Assembly: GCA_963792025.1 (NCBI GenBank)
Contig: CAWBUS010000012.1
Location: 372,001 to 436,000, forward strand
From: Ginsengibacter sp963792025
GTDB taxonomy: Bacteria > Bacteroidota > Bacteroidia > Chitinophagales > Chitinophagaceae
Length of the DNA stretch: 64,000 nucleotides
Direction: 5' to 3'
This document shows positions 44,937-53,571 of the stretch, in pieces. Each line of letters opens with the position of its first letter. Position 1 is the stretch's first letter. The notes under the pieces are model-generated. The model was not told the DNA's origin. It worked only from the letters and a program-made list of their open reading frames with translations, and searched no databases. Position numbers and translations under genes: made by a program.

Positions 44937-45335
44937 TTGAATAATTTAACCGTATTGGATTCAAGGAAAAAGTCTTCGCTTACGAGATTGACAAGAAATA
45001 GCAAAATCTTCAAGACCATAATACATGCTATACAGGAAAAAAAAGGTGAAAAAATCGTTAGCCTTGATTTAAAGAAAATTCCTGAAGCCGTTTCTGACTT
45101 TTTTATTATTTGTGAAGCTTCAAATAACATACAACTTAAAGCCATTGCGGATTCTATTGAAATGGAGGTTAAAAAAAAGTGTGGGGAGCTACCATATAAG
45201 CATGAAGGGCGACAAGGAGAACAATGGATTTTGATAGATTACGTTAATGCTGTCGTTCATGTAATGCTTCCGGAGCCAAGAAAATTTTATAGGCTTGAAG
45301 AAATGTGGAGCGACGCATCGACGATTGAACATTGA
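44937..45335 (+). CDS. rsfS: Ribosome silencing factor RsfS
   Basis: A 132-residue RsfS/YbeB protein that binds ribosomal protein uL14 and blocks subunit joining under starvation. The conserved core EAVSDFFIICEASNNIQLKA, the GEQWILIDYVNAVVHVM strand pair and the C-terminal FYRLEEMWSDA are present. The start is unclear: the frame begins with TTG at 44937, while an ATG at 44926 lies in another frame and would be restored by adding one T to a TTT run (MNNILNNLTVLD). It precedes ftsH by 120 bp, a common arrangement. Confidence 0.9.
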   Translation: MNNLTVLDSRKKSSLTRLTRNSKIFKTIIHAIQEKKGEKIVSLDLKKIPEAVSDFFIICEASNNIQLKAIADSIEMEVKKKCGELPYKHEGRQGEQWILIDYVNAVVHVMLPEPRKFYRLEEMWSDASTIEH

Positions 45336-45455
45336 TAAATCCGAAAAACAAATATTAATAATTATAAAATAATAAATCAAGACATTCGTCTTTTAAACTA
45401 AAAAAATCCTGGTAGTTAGCGGGTAATACAAATAAAATATTGCGAGCAAGTATAT

Positions 45456-47516
45456 ATGTCAACTGAAGAACAGAAAAAAAAAATAATACAAAAAAGATTG
45501 AATCCTATAAATAATAATAACAATAAAAGCCCCGAAGAGGATCCAAAGAAGCGGCCAAGGCTTAGCATTTACTGGATTTACGGAATTATTTTCGCAAGCA
45601 TTATCGGTTATAACTGGTATAGAGGTACATCTAGCAGTGGTGTTGAAATTGAAAACACTCAGTTTTTTACAATGCTTAAGCAGGGCGACGTTGACCAGAT
45701 AAAAACTGTTGGGAATAAGAAAATCGTCAGAGTTTCTATTAAACCACAGGCAATGGACAATAACCCGACATTTTACAAAGCTGTTTTTGGCGCTGATTAT
45801 GACGCGGTAAGGAAAATGCCTCCGCCGCAAGCTTATTTTCCTATAATAAAAGATGAAGCCTTTGCAGCCGACATGCTGCAGTTTTATAAAGAAAATCCCG
45901 ATGTAAAACAGGTGCCAGATAAACCCGGCGATGAAGGTGAGTTATTTGGGCAGATAGTTAGTACCCTTTTACCAATCTTATTAATAGGCTTATTATTTAT
46001 AATGATGATGCGCAAAGTAGGTGCAGGCGGCAGTGGAGGTGGTCCCGGAGGCATTTTCAATATTGGTAAATCCAAAGCTACTCTTTTTGATAAAGGTGCC
46101 AGGGTTAACATAAACTTTGGCGATGTTGCCGGCCTTGATGAGGCCAAGGTAGAAGTGATGGAGATTGTTGATTTCTTAAAAACCCCAAAAAAATATACGG
46201 CTCTTGGTGGAAAAATTCCTAAAGGCGCATTACTAATTGGACCTCCCGGAACTGGTAAAACTCTTTTAGCCAAGGCAATGGCGGGTGAAGCACAAGTTCC
46301 CTTTTTTAGTTTGAGCGGGAGTGATTTTGTCGAGATGTTTGTAGGTGTTGGTGCAAGTCGTGTGCGTGACCTTTTTAAACAGGCAAGGGAAAAAGCACCA
46401 TGTATTATTTTCATTGATGAAATAGATGCAATCGGCCGTGCAAGAGGAAAAAATATGATGATGAGTAATGACGAAAGAGAGAATACACTCAATCAATTGC
46501 TCGTTGAAATGGATGGTTTTGGAACTGACCTTGGTATTATTATATTGGCAGCTACAAACCGTCCTGATGTATTGGATAATGCATTGCTTAGGCCGGGTAG
46601 ATTTGATAGGCAGATAACTATTGATCGTCCGGACCTGGTAGGCCGGGAAGCCATTTTTAAAGTTCATTTGTTACCGATTAAAATTTCTCAAACGCTCGAT
46701 GTACATAAACTGGCTGAACAAACTCCGGGTTTTGCAGGAGCAGATATTGCAAACGTTTGTAATGAAGCGGCGCTAATTGCAGCCCGCAAAAACAAAGACG
46801 CAGTGGATATGAGTGATTTCCAGGATGCGATTGACAGGGTTATCGGCGGATTGGAAAAGAAAAATAAAATAATACTACCGGAAGAAAAGGAAATTATTGC
46901 CTATCACGAAGCCGGCCACGCAATTTGTGGTTGGTTTCTTGAACATGCCTATCCGCTTTTAAAAGTTACTATTGTGCCACGCGGCACAGCGGCTTTAGGC
47001 TACGCACAATATACTCCTAAAGAACAATATCTTTATAACACCGACCAGTTGCTTGACCAAATTTGCATGACGCTTGGTGGAAGAGCAGCAGAGACCATTT
47101 TCTTTGGCAAAATATCAACAGGTGCCAGCAATGACCTGCAGCAGATAACCAAAATGGCATATGCCATGGTAACCGTTTACGGAATGAATGAGAAGGTTGG
47201 TAATGTAAGCTTTTACGATCCGGCACAGGATAACACGTTTACAAAGCCATTTAGTGAAGAGACAGGAAAAATGATTGACGAAGAAGTGAGGAAACTGGTA
47301 GAAAAAGCCTTTGTAAGAACAAAAGAATTACTTACCGAAAGAAGGAATGAAGTTGAAATTCTTGCAAAAGAGTTGTTGAAAAGAGAAGTTCTTTTTCAAA
47401 GCGATGTGGAAGCTTTAATTGGCAAACGACCTTATGAAGATAAGAAAGCACTTGATTTTATCGACAATCCAAAAGAAGCAATTATTGAGCCTCCCATTAC
47501 AGGAGTAACTTCATAG
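45456..47516 (+). CDS. ftsH: ATP-dependent zinc metalloprotease FtsH
   Basis: A 686-residue membrane AAA+ protease. Two transmembrane helices (about 38-53 and 168-186) surround a periplasmic domain. Walker A GPPGTGKT is at 262-269, Walker B IIFIDEIDA near 317-325, the second region of homology with arginine fingers is at 366-383 and the zinc site HEAGH at 484-488. Degrades membrane and short-lived regulatory proteins. Gly-rich linker GAGGSGGGPGG after the second helix is typical. The long Asn-rich N-terminus is a Bacteroidota feature. Confidence 0.95.
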   Translation: MSTEEQKKKIIQKRLNPINNNNNKSPEEDPKKRPRLSIYWIYGIIFASIIGYNWYRGTSSSGVEIENTQFFTMLKQGDVDQIKTVGNKKIVRVSIKPQAMDNNPTFYKAVFGADYDAVRKMPPPQAYFPIIKDEAFAADMLQFYKENPDVKQVPDKPGDEGELFGQIVSTLLPILLIGLLFIMMMRKVGAGGSGGGPGGIFNIGKSKATLFDKGARVNINFGDVAGLDEAKVEVMEIVDFLKTPKKYTALGGKIPKGALLIGPPGTGKTLLAKAMAGEAQVPFFSLSGSDFVEMFVGVGASRVRDLFKQAREKAPCIIFIDEIDAIGRARGKNMMMSNDERENTLNQLLVEMDGFGTDLGIIILAATNRPDVLDNALLRPGRFDRQITIDRPDLVGREAIFKVHLLPIKISQTLDVHKLAEQTPGFAGADIANVCNEAALIAARKNKDAVDMSDFQDAIDRVIGGLEKKNKIILPEEKEIIAYHEAGHAICGWFLEHAYPLLKVTIVPRGTAALGYAQYTPKEQYLYNTDQLLDQICMTLGGRAAETIFFGKISTGASNDLQQITKMAYAMVTVYGMNEKVGNVSFYDPAQDNTFTKPFSEETGKMIDEEVRKLVEKAFVRTKELLTERRNEVEILAKELLKREVLFQSDVEALIGKRPYEDKKALDFIDNPKEAIIEPPITGVTS

Positions 47517-47540
47517 AATCCTTCAAAAAATGAACAGACA

Positions 47541-48185
47541 ATGAAGGTTTCTTCTTCCAAAGAAAAAATTTTAAAAAAAATAAGAGAGGCACTGAGCAAT
47601 CCGGTGCCTTTGCCATTTCCTAAAAGTGATGGAACTAATTCAGTATTTCCGCAACCAAAAGAAGAACTTGAAATATTATTTGCCGAAGAGTTTACAAAGC
47701 TTTTAGGGAAGTTTGCATTTTGTGTAAGTGAAGCTGATATGAGGTTGCAGTTGCAGCAATTAATTTCAGAAAAAAAATGGACAAATATTTTTTGCAAAGA
47801 AGACCGCTTATTAAAAATATTTAACGACGAAAAATTTCCTAAACTCAACCAATCAACATTAGCTGAATGTGATGCTTCTGTTACAACCTGCAAATATCTT
47901 ATTGCACGTACAGGCGCTATGGTTCTCACCTCGGCACAGCAGAGCGGGCGAACGGTAAGCGCTTACGCTCCGGTTCATATTTGCATTGCCTATGTTAACC
48001 AACTTGTTTACGAAACAAGAGATGCACTTAAATTATTAAAAACCGAGTACGGCAATTCTCTTCCTTCTTTTATAACTTTTGCCGCAGGGCCAAGCCGTAC
48101 GGCTGATATTGAAAAGACTCTCGTGGTCGGTGTTCATGGCCCTAAAGAAGTTTATTTATTTTTGATTGATGAGGCTTTTAATTGA
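47541..48185 (+). CDS. LUD domain protein (LutC/YkgG-like)
   Basis: A 214-residue protein of the lactate-utilisation LUD fold. The C-terminal segment AAGPSRTADIEKTLVVGVHG is the characteristic motif, preceded by GAMVLTSAQQSGRTVSAYAP. LutC belongs to the LutABC iron-sulfur lactate oxidase, but lutA and lutB are not here, and isolated Bacteroidota copies occur next to ftsH as in this window. Role unproven. ATG at 47541, 24 bp after ftsH. Confidence 0.88.
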   Translation: MKVSSSKEKILKKIREALSNPVPLPFPKSDGTNSVFPQPKEELEILFAEEFTKLLGKFAFCVSEADMRLQLQQLISEKKWTNIFCKEDRLLKIFNDEKFPKLNQSTLAECDASVTTCKYLIARTGAMVLTSAQQSGRTVSAYAPVHICIAYVNQLVYETRDALKLLKTEYGNSLPSFITFAAGPSRTADIEKTLVVGVHGPKEVYLFLIDEAFN

Positions 48186-48236
48186 TAATTCTCATTTGAG
48201 AGTTTAAATTAACTTTATAGAAATAAACAAAAGCAA

Positions 48237-48443
48237 ATGAATGAAATAATATTTTTAGTCGAAGAAGCACTAGAAGGAGGATATACTGCAAGGGCAATTG
48301 GAGAAGCAATTTTCACTGAAGGTGATACGTTGGAAGAAACTAAAAAAAATATTAAGGAAGCAGTTGAGTGCCATTTTGATGAAGATAAAAAGCCGAAGTT
48401 AATCCGCCTGCACATGATTAAAGAAGAAGTAATTGCAGTATGA
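48237..48443 (+). CDS. hicB: HicB-like antitoxin
   Basis: A 68-residue protein with the HicB partial RNase H-like fold: LVEEALEGGYTARAIGEAIF, then EGDTLEETKKNIKEAVECHF. It lacks a separate C-terminal DNA-binding domain, as in the short HicB type. It precedes hicA with a 4-bp overlap (ATGA) in the antitoxin-first order. Such short HicBs are sometimes mislabelled as 2-oxoisovalerate dehydrogenase subunit; there is no dehydrogenase feature here. Confidence 0.82.
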   Translation: MNEIIFLVEEALEGGYTARAIGEAIFTEGDTLEETKKNIKEAVECHFDEDKKPKLIRLHMIKEEVIAV

Positions 48444-48679
48444 GACTCCCAAGAGATATATCCTCGAAAGAATTAATCAAACTTTTAAAAAAATTCGACA
48501 ACGAAATTAGCCGCCAAAAAGGGAGTCATATTAGACTAACAACTTTTCTTGAAGGTGAGCACTATATTACTATTCCTAATCACGATCCAATCAGATTAGG
48601 TACATTGTCATCAATACTACTTGAAGTTGCAGCGCACTTTAAAAAAACCAAAGAAGAAATAGCAGATGAAATCTTTTAA
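48440..48679 (+). CDS. hicA: HicA-like toxin (mRNA interferase)
   Basis: A 79-residue double-stranded RNA-binding-fold protein of the HicA family. The catalytic His is in RQKGSHIRLTT (His30), following the SSKELIKLLKKFDNEI start typical of HicA. HicA cuts mRNA independent of the ribosome and is neutralised by HicB. The pair is embedded between housekeeping genes with 16 bp before lpxH, and the conserved His implies that it could be active. Confidence 0.85.
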   Translation: MRLPRDISSKELIKLLKKFDNEISRQKGSHIRLTTFLEGEHYITIPNHDPIRLGTLSSILLEVAAHFKKTKEEIADEIF

Positions 48680-48695
48680 TTGCTTTTTGTAAATC

Positions 48696-49454
48696 ATGCA
48701 AGCTAATACCGGCAAAAAAATATATTTCCTTTCCGATTTTCACCTCGGCGCTCCCAATCATGCAACAAGCCTGGTAAGAGAAAAACGAATTGTTCAATTT
48801 CTGGGTGAAATAAAAAATGACGCTTCCCATATATTCATTCTTGGTGATCTTTTTGACTTTTGGTATGAATATAAAAAAGTAGTTCCAAAGGGATTTGTAA
48901 GAATTTTAGGAAAGCTGGCTGAACTTACAGATAACGGTATTACTATAAAATTTTTCGTTGGCAATCATGATATGTGGATGAATGGATATTTTGAAGAAGA
49001 ACTAGGTATCGAAGTTTTTCATGAGCCACATGAATTTGAATTCTATGGAAAAAAATTTTTAGTTGGTCATGGAGACGGCCTTGGTCCCGGCGATCATCGC
49101 TACAAATTCATGAAGAAGATTTTCAGGAATAAATTATCGCAATTACTTTTTGGTGCATTGCATCCATCCGCAGGAATTGGTGTTGCTAATTACATGAGCC
49201 GCAAAAGCAGGGCAGCCACAGGAAAAACCGATGAAGAATTTTTAGGAGAAGATAAAGAATGGCTAATCATATACTGCAAAGAAATGCTCGCAAAAAAACA
49301 TTACGATTTTTTTATTTTTGGCCACAGGCATTTTGCTCTCGATTATAAATTAAGCAATAACAGCCGGTACATAAATCTTGGGGATTGGATTAAATACAAC
49401 AGCTTTGCGGTGTTTGACGGAATAGATACAGAGTTGAAATATTACGCATCATGA
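48696..49454 (+). CDS. lpxH: UDP-2,3-diacylglucosamine diphosphatase (LpxH-like metallophosphoesterase)
   Basis: A 252-residue calcineurin-like phosphoesterase of the LpxH/LpxI-function group used for lipid A synthesis. Metal-site motifs are LSDFHLGAP, GDLFDFWYEY, GNHDMW and HGDGLGPGD, with a final FGHRH. The size and motifs match the Bacteroidota LpxH homologues. Overlaps the following exported-protein gene by 4 bp. The HicBA pair lies immediately upstream. Confidence 0.88.
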   Translation: MQANTGKKIYFLSDFHLGAPNHATSLVREKRIVQFLGEIKNDASHIFILGDLFDFWYEYKKVVPKGFVRILGKLAELTDNGITIKFFVGNHDMWMNGYFEEELGIEVFHEPHEFEFYGKKFLVGHGDGLGPGDHRYKFMKKIFRNKLSQLLFGALHPSAGIGVANYMSRKSRAATGKTDEEFLGEDKEWLIIYCKEMLAKKHYDFFIFGHRHFALDYKLSNNSRYINLGDWIKYNSFAVFDGIDTELKYYAS

Positions 49455-50281
49455 ACAATTCCTTAAAAAATTATCTTCGCTTTTTTATCCTGTTCTCCAT
49501 TTCATTTACTCCAGTTATTGCTGCTGCACAGGATGATTCCCTCTATCGTTTTTTGAAACAAATGGAATATCCTATTTCTTCGTTTACAGTAGATAACCTT
49601 GGTGAACTTTATGTAATTAACACGGATAATCAATTAAAAAAATATGACGGACAAGGTGATTCAATTGGAGTTTTTAACCAGGTTACCAAATACGGAAAGC
49701 TTAGCTATGTAGAAGCACAAAACCCGTGGAAAGCCATTCTTTTTTATAAAGGTTTTTCCACAATTGTACTACTTGATAAATACCTGAATGTAATTTCCAG
49801 CATCAATCTCCGCAAGCAGGATATTTACCAGGTAAATGCAGTAACTACTTCCTATGATAACAACATCTGGTTGTATGATGAACAAGATAATAAATTGAAA
49901 AAGATAGATGATAACGGCAATAATATTTTTGAAACGCAGGATTTCCGTTTGCTATTCGATTCGGTTCCAAGTCCTCAAAAAATAATTGACAGCGATGGCT
50001 TTGTATATTTATACGACCCCGAAAAAGGATTGTACGTTTTTGACTATTACGGAAGCTTCAAGAATAAATTACCGTTTTTACATTGGACAGATATAACAGT
50101 AATTGACAAACAGATTTACGGCTTTGATAAAGAGCACTTGTATCGCTACAGCCCACCATTTCCTGATGCAAAAAAATACAGCCTCTCACCGGCCTTGCAG
50201 GATAATAATTCGATAAAAGTAAGCAATCACAAGATTTACGTTCTCAAAAATCAGCAGCTTAAAATTTATTCTCTTCAATAG
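49451..50281 (+). CDS. Exported propeller-like protein, unknown function
   Basis: A 276-residue protein with a signal peptide (cleavage after AAAQ, about residue 26). The mature part looks like an NHL/beta-propeller: repeated units such as FTVDNLGELYVINTDNQLKK, NIWLYDEQDNKLKKID and GFVYLYDPEKGLYVFD. No enzymatic motif. The ATG overlaps the lpxH stop (ATGA), so translation is coupled, and mscS-like gene follows 27 bp later. An envelope role is likely from the export signal, nothing more is visible. Confidence 0.75.
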   Translation: MNNSLKNYLRFFILFSISFTPVIAAAQDDSLYRFLKQMEYPISSFTVDNLGELYVINTDNQLKKYDGQGDSIGVFNQVTKYGKLSYVEAQNPWKAILFYKGFSTIVLLDKYLNVISSINLRKQDIYQVNAVTTSYDNNIWLYDEQDNKLKKIDDNGNNIFETQDFRLLFDSVPSPQKIIDSDGFVYLYDPEKGLYVFDYYGSFKNKLPFLHWTDITVIDKQIYGFDKEHLYRYSPPFPDAKKYSLSPALQDNNSIKVSNHKIYVLKNQQLKIYSLQ

Positions 50282-50307
50282 CTGCAAGGCTTGTTTTAAA
50301 TTGCACT

Positions 50308-51372
50308 ATGAAATTTCTTGACCAGGTATATTTTGACAATTCAGTTCGTAATTATTTAATTGTTCTAATTACCATATTCGTTGCATTTGTATTAAAGCGA
50401 ATAATTTCAAAATATGCCGCAGCATTGCTTTTTAGGCTGGTTAAAAGGAATGCCGGCCGATTGGATAAATTAAGATTTAATAGTCTTATCATTAAACCTA
50501 CTGAAAGACTTTTATTTGTGCTGATAAGTGTGTTTGCAATCGACCGCCTCAATTTCCCTGAGCAACTTATGTTTTCTATTCATAAGGTTACCAGCCAGGA
50601 TATTGTTGAAGGAATTGCTTCCGCAATAATTATCATCAGTTTTATTTCGCTTATAATCCGCTTCATGGATTTTTTAGTTTTAATTATTAAAAGCAAGGCG
50701 TTAACTGCGAATACTCCTGGAGAACACCAGCTTCTTTTTTTCTTTAAAGATTTGATAAGAGTTATAATAATAATTATCGGCTTCGCTTTTATTCTTAAAA
50801 TTTCTTTTGGGTTAAACATTGGCAACCTTCTCACGGGGTTAAGTATTGTAGGCGCTGCTCTGGCACTCTCGGCAAGAGAAAGTCTTGAAAATCTCATTGC
50901 TTCTTTCATCATTTTTTTTGATAAGCCATTTGAAACAGGAGATTTGGTAAAAGTGAATAATTTTTCAGGAACCGTTGAACGGATAGGGTTAAGAAGTACC
51001 CGTTTGCGTACTGTTGATAAATCGATGGTCACGGTACCTAACAAACAAATGGTCGACAGTATTCTTGACAACTGGAGCATGCGTGATGTTGTAAGAAATG
51101 AAATAAAGACTTACCTGTCTCCAAATACATCTTCAGAAGATCTTGAAAAGGTGATTGCGGGCATTAAAGAAATTCTATTATCTAAAAAGGAAAAAATTCA
51201 AACTTACTCCGTTTATCTCCAGGAAATAAATAATGATAACGCTGTAATTATGATAATTTATTTCACCAAATATGGTATGGCTTTGGATGAACTCAACCAG
51301 CTAAGGCAGGATATAAATGTAGATATAAGAAAACTCCACGAAAAGCACGAAATAAAACCTGCCGCGACCTAG
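50308..51372 (+). CDS. Mechanosensitive ion channel family protein (MscS-like)
   Basis: A 354-residue MscS-family protein with about four to five transmembrane helices. The pore-lining helix with NIGNLLTGLSIVGAALALSA and the following beta-domain DKPFETGDLVKVNNFSGTVE, RLRTVDKSMVTVPNKQMVDS are clear. Opens under membrane tension to release solutes. Long N-terminal helical extension is typical of the larger MscS branch. Ends 47 bp before the convergent thioredoxin-like gene. Confidence 0.9.
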   Translation: MKFLDQVYFDNSVRNYLIVLITIFVAFVLKRIISKYAAALLFRLVKRNAGRLDKLRFNSLIIKPTERLLFVLISVFAIDRLNFPEQLMFSIHKVTSQDIVEGIASAIIIISFISLIIRFMDFLVLIIKSKALTANTPGEHQLLFFFKDLIRVIIIIIGFAFILKISFGLNIGNLLTGLSIVGAALALSARESLENLIASFIIFFDKPFETGDLVKVNNFSGTVERIGLRSTRLRTVDKSMVTVPNKQMVDSILDNWSMRDVVRNEIKTYLSPNTSSEDLEKVIAGIKEILLSKKEKIQTYSVYLQEINNDNAVIMIIYFTKYGMALDELNQLRQDINVDIRKLHEKHEIKPAAT

Positions 51373-51418
51373 ACTATCAGTAAAAATTGAGTGAAGGATA
51401 ATTTTATTGTTCAGATAA

Positions 51419-51954
51419 TTATTGATTAATTATTCCTGCGAGCTCCGTATCCCAATGTCCTGTTTTTCCATACTCAACCAAACGGCCTAATCTCTTTTCC
51501 ATCTTTCATTACAACAATAGTGGGTGTATGGGTTATATTCATGGCGTGTGCAATGTTGCCTGTTCCATTCTTCTTTCTGTCAACAGCAAATACTGTGATA
51601 CGATCTTCGGGAAACCCGGATACCTCCTGAATTTTATAGAATTTAGGTAAAATGAAATGCGTGTCTTCGCACCAGGTACCGCCAAAAAACAGGAAATATA
51701 TTTTGTCTTTATTATTTCTAAATGCAGTTACAATAGCCGTATCAGGATTTGGATAAATTCTTTGGCTCTCTGCATACCAGCTAAATGCAGTATCACCAAT
51801 CAAATCATTTTTGTCAATAATGCCTATCAAGCATTTTAGCATTATCTTTTGCAGAGTCTGCAAGTACAACATATTGTTGTTGTGTTTGAGCCTTAGCTAT
51901 CACCATAAAAGTTGAAGCAACTGCAGTTAGAACGATCGGTAAAAAAAATTTCAT
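51419..51954 (-). CDS. Exported thioredoxin-fold protein, two frameshifts
   Basis: Reconstructed at about 178 residues. A signal peptide (MKFFLPIVLTAVASTFMVIA) lies in another frame and is joined to the main frame near 51825-51834. The thioredoxin-like active region is FFGGTWCEDTHFILPKFYKI, where the second Cys of CxxC is replaced by Thr-His, so redox activity is doubtful. A second shift at about 51488-51492 restores GRLVEYGKTGHWDTELAGII at the C-terminus. Both breaks are single-base and sit in a stretch full of similar errors. Role in periplasmic thiol chemistry or a bacillithiol-like system is not shown. Confidence 0.78.
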
Positions 51955-51959
51955 AATCA

Positions 51960-52446
51960 TTATAAATTGTTTTTTAACTCCAGTAAAAAAGATTTTATTT
52001 TTTGTAACGATTCGATCATTTCGTGCTTCTCACCTGCTGCTTTATTATTTTTTAAAAATTCTTTTGCCCCGTCAATCGTATATTTTCTTTCGCGAAGTAA
52101 ATGATAAATCATCTTAAGATTTTTTACATCTTCCGGCCTGAAAAAACGATCGCCTTTTTTATTTTTCTTAGGCTTTAAAATAGAAAATTCATTTTCCCAA
52201 TATCTTATCAGGGATGTATTTTCTTTAAACATGGCGGCCACATCACCAATGGAGTAGTATTGTTTTTTAAAAAGAATTTCATCTTCAGGAATTTCGAATA
52301 AGATCAGCATCAATACCCATTTCCTTTAAACTTTTTCTGCCTCTCTTTGATTTTTGTGGCAGTAAACTTTCCGGCACAACGTTCTTCTCCTCATTTTTTT
52401 TCTGAGAATCATCTTCAAACTGAAATGTTATTTGCGGCTGCGGCAT
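51960..52446 (-). CDS. MerR-family transcriptional regulator, one frameshift
   Basis: Reconstructed at about 161 residues. The DNA-binding domain QYYSIGDVAAMFKENTSLIR, with YWENEFSILKPKK and the MerR-like RFFRPEDV segment, lies after a non-conserved acidic N-terminal part (QPQITFQFEDDSQKKNEE). Removing one base at 52296 joins MGIDADLI to EIPEDEILFKK. The start ATG at 52446 shares bases with the M23 peptidase stop (TAATG). Bacteroidota MerR genes beside M23 peptidases are common. Effector and target are unknown. Confidence 0.85.
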
Positions 52447-53422
52447 TAATCAAGACTTTTTGCGCTTCCCGTAGAAGCAATTTTTAAAATTCTATCGAAC
52501 TGCTCCGGTGTAAGATCGTTATAAAAAAAATAAACCGGGATCAACTTCCTGGCCATTTATATGAACTTCATAATGGCAATGCGGCCCGGTACTTTTTCCG
52601 GAACTTCCTACCCATCCTATCACTTCTCCACGTTTAACTTTTTCTCCAACTTTTACTTTTACTTTATACATGTGCCCGTATAAAGTTTCGTAGCCATAAC
52701 CATGATTGATAACAACATGATTGCCGAAACCATCTCCTGTTTGCCCTGCAACTTCAATGGTTCCATTTCCGGTTGCATAAATAGGCGTGCCTTGCGGCGC
52801 AGTAAAATCAAGTCCTTTATGCATTTTTGCAGTTCCATAAACAGGATCAATCCTCATGCCAAAACCTGATGCAATCCTGTCAAGATCCCGATTACTTACC
52901 GGTTGTATTGCAGGAATACACGCCAATTTCTGCCCCTGGTTCTTTATCAGGTTCTCAATTTCGTTGTAGCTGGCAAACTGGTAATTGATCCTGGCACTAA
53001 TATTATTAAGCGTTTTTGCCAGCTCATTTCCCAATTGTTCATCATTAATTGCCGTAATTTTTTGAAACTCATTTTTCTTTTCAGTGAGTTTTGCCCGGGC
53101 GCTGTCCGGTAAAGGATTTGCTTCAAAAATGGAGCGGTACACCTGGTTATCTCTTTTTTCGAGCGAAGCCATTTCCTGTTGCAACATTGCCGCCTGTGAT
53201 ACAAGGTCATCATAATTTTGTTTCACCTTTTCATATCTCATTTCAGCAATTTTTGCCTGCGGCGAAGGAATAAAGCGAAAGGCAAGTGCAACAATAATAA
53301 ATGCTGTTACCAATGCAGTTGCGATAAAACCAAAAAAACTTAAAAGCTTTACACGCAAAGGCGTTACCAGTTTTTCATAGCGTAACGTATTGCGTATTAT
53401 AGTAATATTTAATTTTTTTCAT
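52446..53422 (-). CDS. M23 family metallopeptidase, two frameshifts
   Basis: Reconstructed at about 325 residues. N-terminus MKKIKYYYNTQ then TLRYEKLVTPLRVKLL, one base removed at 53389; a transmembrane helix follows (FFGFIATALVTAFIIVALAF), then a coiled coil (70-150) and the lysostaphin-type peptidase: GFGMRIDPVYGTAKMHKGLD, GHMYKVKVKVGEK and HCHYEVHING, with HxxxD and HxH zinc ligands. A T8 run at 52523-52530 adds one base; with seven T the frame continues YNDLTPEQFDRILKIAS. It cleaves peptidoglycan cross-bridges or activates amidases from the inner membrane. Confidence 0.9.
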
Positions 53423-53466
53423 CTCTTTTAAAACACAGGAGAATATATAATTACTCGCAATCAATG

Positions 53467-53498
53467 TTTTATCTAATGGCACAAACGAAATACCTTTG
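53467..53498 (+). promoter_or_regulatory. Candidate promoter of alaS
   Basis: A -7 box TACCTTTG (53491-53498) with a T-rich -33 element (tttt at 53467-53470) 20 bp upstream fits the Bacteroidota TTTG-N19-21-TAnnTTTG pattern. The predicted transcript start is about 70 bp before the alaS ATG. Confidence 0.55.
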
Positions 53499-53571
53499 CC
53501 ATCTTAAATTTTTATAACAGGCAAAGATAACTTCATAATACCTGTAAATTAATCTTAAAATTCAACCGGGC

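Noticed and set aside
45884..46492. 202-codon minus-strand frame inside ftsH
   Set aside because: An antisense shadow of the AAA+ domain, produced by its codon bias.
48237..48443. Reading hicB as a 2-oxoisovalerate dehydrogenase subunit
   Set aside because: That is a common transfer error in annotations. The protein is 68 residues, HicB-like, and overlaps a hicA gene.
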